In this document: positions 60,356 to 64,000 of the stretch, piece after piece | Layout: every line of letters begins with the position of its first letter | Position numbering within the stretch: the stretch's first letter is position 1 | NCBI GenBank assembly: GCA_030247885.1 | Contig: JAPDRO010000010.1 | Span: forward strand, 1-64,000 | Source: Taxawa tesnikishii (nom. ined.) | Taxonomy: Eukaryota > Ascomycota > Dothideomycetes > Dothideales | DNA: 64,000 nucleotides | Direction of reading: 5' to 3' | Made by a program: the position numbers and the translations under genes | Notes under the pieces: generated by a model | Database searches by the model: none | Told to the model about the DNA's origin: nothing | Seen by the model: the letters and a program-made list of their open reading frames with translations, nothing else

Positions 60356-62110
60356 ATGCTGTCAAAAGACGACGCCACCGTTCAGGCCGCACCGCTTGCA
60401 GACGAGGTTAACGTAAACCGTGGGGTAGTTGGTCAGGTGGGGTAGTTGGTCAGTAGCCTCGATGGAGTCAAGGTTGGACGAGATAAGCTAGCCAATAAGG
60501 CTTAGTGCGCTTAGAACTGCCTAACTGCGTTAACTGACCAACATCCCCACCTGACCAACTACCCCACGGTTTACGTTACGCAAGGGGTAAAGACCAACAC
60601 AAACTCGTGGTGCAGCCGACAGAGGTTAGTCAGTCTTGCATTCCAACACTCGTCTACTGATATCGCCACAGCTACCCTGGCACCCTTCTATTCAATATCT
60701 GTGCCTTCGTCCTGCCGGCTCTATACGCCACGTTGAGCAAGCTATGGGTCGCGAACATCGACTCCTCCATGGTAGTGACAACCGATGTCTACACATACAT
60801 CGGAGTGGCGGCCGAGGTTATCAACGAGGGCCTGCCGCGAGCGAGCTGGAACGTTATCGGCGACAAGTCTAACCGTTCAATGCCGGTCAGATACAGCCTG
60901 TCCTTCACCCTGATCATATTCCAGACCGTCTTGGGTCTCCTGATGTCCATCATCTTCGTTGCGGCAGCACATCAGCTCGCTGCAGCATTCGTTCCCGTAG
61001 AAGTAAGAGAGGCCTCATTGACCTACGTCCGCATCTCTGCCTTCTCTGCCTTGTCTTCAGCCATCGAGACAGCCATCGCAGCCAGCACAAGAGCACTGGA
61101 TCGACCGGACGTTCCTCTAATCATCAGCTCAGTCAAGTTCCTGGTCAATATAACCCTCGACATGCTGTTGATTTCAAAATTCCACGTTGGTAGTATTACG
61201 CCGACTGTCAACATGCAAGCCATAATTCAGCTCAGCTGCGCATTGGCTGCGGCATTCGTAGGCCTCGCCTATTTCTTGACCGTCACCATCAAAGATCACT
61301 GCAGACTCCGTCGCAACATGCACGAGTCAGAGTCGATGAAGCCAACCTTTCGGGGGCTCATGATTCTAGCACGTCCAGGTATACTCACGTTCACCGAGTC
61401 CGCAGTTCGGAATGCCCTGTATCTCTGGCTCATTAACGGCATCGTATCCATGGGCTCGGACTATGCAACCGCATGGGGAATCTTCAACACCATCCGCTGG
61501 GGCCTCGTCATGGTCCCAGTCCAGGCATGGAAGCCACATCACTGGCATTTGTCGGTCACTCCTGGGGTCTCTGGCGAAGTAGCAAGGGCCCGCGGGAAAG
61601 AAAGCCCACAGCCTCTTTCCGCGATCTGCTTAGTTCGTATCCCACTCCATTCAATAACAAAACATCGCTGACTCGTATTTCGCAGCAATCGCAATGCCTG
61701 CGCTCGTCGCCTGTACCGTTGCACTCGTTTTCGAAGTGGCTCTCTGCATCTTCCTCGCGGAATGGGGCGCGCAGCGTTTCGCGTTCTACCTCTCACAACC
61801 TGACGCTGTCCCCGGCATCGTAGGGAAGATGTGGAAGACGATCGATTGGTGCTACATCTTCTACGCCTTGTCCACGCAGCTAGCGACCATCCTCCTCGCT
61901 AAATATTTTTTGGGTCTTGCCGTGGGCGATTGTGGTCAGCAAGATTGGCATTACGCCGAATGATGCGTGGACGTATCATTCAATCATTTTTGGAGGCTCG
62001 CTGTTGTTTAGCTTCTTTGATATGTTGATCGTAGATGGGTTTGGGCGTTGCTGAAGGGCAGGATGCGGTTGCCGCCCATTAGTCCTGTCACATCAAGCCG
62101 AAGGACATGA
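60356..62110 (+). pseudogene. MATE-family transporter, disrupted
   Basis: Remnant of a multidrug/toxin-extrusion-type membrane transporter. Exon 1 starts at ATG 60356 (MLSKDDATVQAAPL) and is interrupted by a MITE at 60411-60576; exon 2 begins near 60648 with [20 protein letters not shown] after an intron with GTTAGT and CACAG ends. The main body shows about eight hydrophobic helices, e.g. [20 protein letters not shown] and [19 protein letters not shown]. An intron near 61620-61682 joins to MPALVACTVALVFEVALCIF. Later segments shift frame near 61528 (an A missing), around 61905 and near 62040 (a T missing), and end RMRLPPISP close to 62110. The insertion plus shifts make it non-functional as read. 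Confidence 0.75.
60411..60576. mobile_element. MITE with ~45-bp inverted repeats inside a MATE exon
   Basis: 166 bp, flanked by TA (60409-60410 and 60577-60578). Arms begin ACGTAAACCGTGGGG and contain GGTCAGGTGGGGTAGTTGGTCA-type subrepeats. Arm sequence is nearly that of the pogo element at 25095, its likely source of transposase. Confidence 0.93.
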
Positions 62111-63128
62111 TTGCAGTTTGTGATAACTAATCCTCCCTTTTCTATATAATTTGGAGCATCAGAGCGAATGAGTCCGATATCACAACGTCCATCGGAGGTA
62201 TAGATGCGAAGAGACACCGGTACCAAAAGAATCCTCCTCTGCTCCGTCCTCTAGAGCAACAAACTGCGATCGCTTGACCTCCTTCATCTTATCAACGCTC
62301 GATTGCATTAGGCTTTCTTGAGCAGGGTCTGCAACGTGAGGCGGGTTCTCGGTTGATTATGGGTCTGCCGCTGCAGGCGCGGTCTATCTGGATGGCTGAG
62401 ACGATCCCTATTGCTGGAAATGGATTACCCTATGGTTGGGATGTCTTATATTTACCACATTCGCGCTAATCATAGCAGCCAACATAGCGTGAGCAGATGT
62501 TTCTGCCGTGCTTGCCTGTACGCAAGTGGAACTTGTGAAATCCTGCAGCGTGCTGCTGCCTCGGTGCTCAGCACAGCTGACGGGACGAAAGAGCAGAAAT
62601 TCGGCGACTAGGGACGGTATGTGTGGGTCTTTACATGCCTTCTTTGGTATGTTGTCTTTCCGCACGGTGTTTTGCGGAGGCTGCAGGGAACCTGACTGTT
62701 GTAACAGGTGTGAACTGGGCTACGCAATATCGGGTAGAGAGCAGCAGTATTGCAAGAAGGTTGGTACGGTGGATTGTATAGCAGAAGGCAGTGATTGAAA
62801 CTTGCTACATGAGTTGAGCACGAAGCTCCCGTCTACAGTACAGAAAGGTAACTACATCCTCAAGGAGACTCGTGTCAATAGCGCGTAGTGCGCTGTTCGC
62901 GACATGGGCGACGTGCGCTCACGTCGCGGACGTCGCGAGAGTCGCGCATCCATCCTTCATGTGCGCGCATGGCAATCAACGAAGTTGCCAAGCCTGTCGC
63001 GCATTTCGAGCGGGGTTTGTAACACCTGCGCTCTATAAGTCCTTGGTCTAGGCAGCACTATGAGTTGTGAAGAATCGCGCATCATCCCAAACGCCCATGT
63101 GAGATGGCAATATCTAAGATCGTTGGCT
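62111..63128. other. Intergenic region
   Basis: No supported gene. Short frames only. A stretch at 62900-62960 is rich in CGCGAC/GTCGCG words. Confidence 0.45.
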
Positions 63129-64000
63129 CTAGCATTGTAAGGATCGTCCAGTCTGCTTGCGGCCGCTAATCGTAGTCTGATCCCCACTCGAGGATAATCG
63201 GGAGACAACTTCCTCAAGGCCCGCGAACCGCACCGAATGTGTGTCATCTCTCTTCAGAGACCTTGAGTCAGCAGTGCCATCGAATGCAGCCTCGGAGATC
63301 GGAGGAGATATTCCAACGCCTGCAGTGCTTCTCGCCGGTCGTTCTTCGATAAGATCTTCCAAGCTAGGAACACGTAGTTGAGCCATGGTATCGGGGCTTG
63401 GACGAGTGTCTTCGTTTGGTAGAGTTGATACTCTGTAGCTACACCAAGTCCTCGACAAGCTCTTCTCGACTCGGTCGATAAATTCCATGAACAGCCGGTT
63501 CTGATACCATATGTGGAAACTGGCCTGACACTCTTTCCGCGCTTCAGTTTCGTTCAAGTACTGCAATCCCAAGTACTCGGTCCTGATGTTTTCTGTGGGC
63601 CATTGGCTATATACCAGATCCTCGAGCCGAGACTTCTCAGTTCTCATCTGTGCGAGTGCTTGATTGACCGTGCTCTCATTGGCCCGCCGCCATTCTGTCT
63701 TCCGACGCTTGTTGAGATGGCCAGGCGGGGTTGCCTGGCGCTTGAAGAGCTTGTTTTCGTGCTTCATTATGATTTTGCCAAGATCCGACCTCGTTGCGCT
63801 GTCACCAGGGGAGAGGTCGTAATGCGTATAGACTCGTGGAGGATCGATAGTAGAGAACTCCCTGGAGAATGCACAAGCAAGGAGATCCCGAAGATGGCAG
63901 TCGTAGTCCTCACCATGTCCGAACGCTATGGCACAGAAGGTGAACATCAACCGCCACCTGGAGTGCTCTTTGCTGCTGAATCTGCACAGTTCGTACAGGG
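63129..64000 (-). CDS. C-terminal part of a large fungal protein, possibly DUF3638/DUF3645 ubiquitinyl-hydrolase-like
   Basis: Minus-strand frame open from the window edge (LYELCRFSSKEHSRWRLMF at 64000) to a stop at 63129, so the gene starts beyond the window. FTFCAIAFGHGEDYDCHLRD and the following Pro/Tyr segment resemble the region after DUF3645 in the very large fungal 'ubiquitinyl hydrolase 1' proteins. The match is from memory and only moderate. The last ~100 residues are polar (RSLKRDDTHSVRFAGLEE). Apparently intact as far as seen. Confidence 0.55.
   Translation of the reverse strand, partial: LYELCRFSSKEHSRWRLMFTFCAIAFGHGEDYDCHLRDLLACAFSREFSTIDPPRVYTHYDLSPGDSATRSDLGKIIMKHENKLFKRQATPPGHLNKRRKTEWRRANESTVNQALAQMRTEKSRLEDLVYSQWPTENIRTEYLGLQYLNETEARKECQASFHIWYQNRLFMEFIDRVEKSLSRTWCSYRVSTLPNEDTRPSPDTMAQLRVPSLEDLIEERPARSTAGVGISPPISEAAFDGTADSRSLKRDDTHSVRFAGLEEVVSRLSSSGDQTTISGRKQTGRSLQC

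Overview
The window is a chromosome end from a filamentous ascomycete (Pezizomycotina; possibly a dothideomycete, but the class is a guess). The evidence is a terminal CCCTAA-type telomere at base 1, telomere-linked RecQ helicase (TLH) genes immediately inside it, introns of about 45-90 bp with GT/AG ends, and fungus-specific families (OrsD, 2EXR, fungal rhodopsin domain, DUF7587, PD-(D/E)XK nuclease-like, pogo/Fot1 transposons). No prokaryotic operon structure is present.

Layout. 1-1,448: telomere, CACT microsatellite, a tract with almost no G on the + strand, then AT-rich sequence and a 24-bp minisatellite. 1,449-12,090: two TLH-type loci on the minus strand, with 3' ends facing the telomere. 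The first is full length (OrsD zinc finger, tyrosine-recombinase-like module, RecQ helicase, Cys-rich tail). The second is decayed and rearranged. Both have repeat-motif clusters upstream. 12,500-21,400: host genes (secreted SGNH hydrolase with FG-GAP repeats, a small secreted protein, a 2EXR protein) and a MITE. 21,700-33,800: a transposon cluster with Tc1-like and several pogo/Fot1-like elements, nested in places, around one intact rhodopsin-domain gene. 34,180-37,455: intact amino-acid permease and GNAT acetyltransferase genes. 38,100-46,900: a pogo fragment, an intact PD-(D/E)XK nuclease-like gene, a decayed second copy, an unclassified repeat family and weak coding remnants. 47,179-53,519: intact APH-family gene, a Tc1-like element and an intact DUF7587 gene. 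54,637-59,440: a three-level transposon nest. 60,356-64,000: a MATE transporter gene interrupted by a MITE, then the end of a large gene that runs off the window.

General points. All recognised transposons are TA-target DNA elements; I saw no retroelement. Several host genes read perfectly once introns are removed (permease 532 aa, rhodopsin 403 aa, APH 513 aa, PD-(D/E)XK 462 aa, DUF7587 358 aa, GNAT 245 aa), as does one pogo transposase (677 aa). Others break mostly by loss of one base in a homopolymer, which suggests unpolished long-read sequence at least as strongly as real decay. The most interesting observation is that both TLH loci carry R-K-R-H-Y residues spaced like a tyrosine recombinase between the OrsD finger and the helicase.
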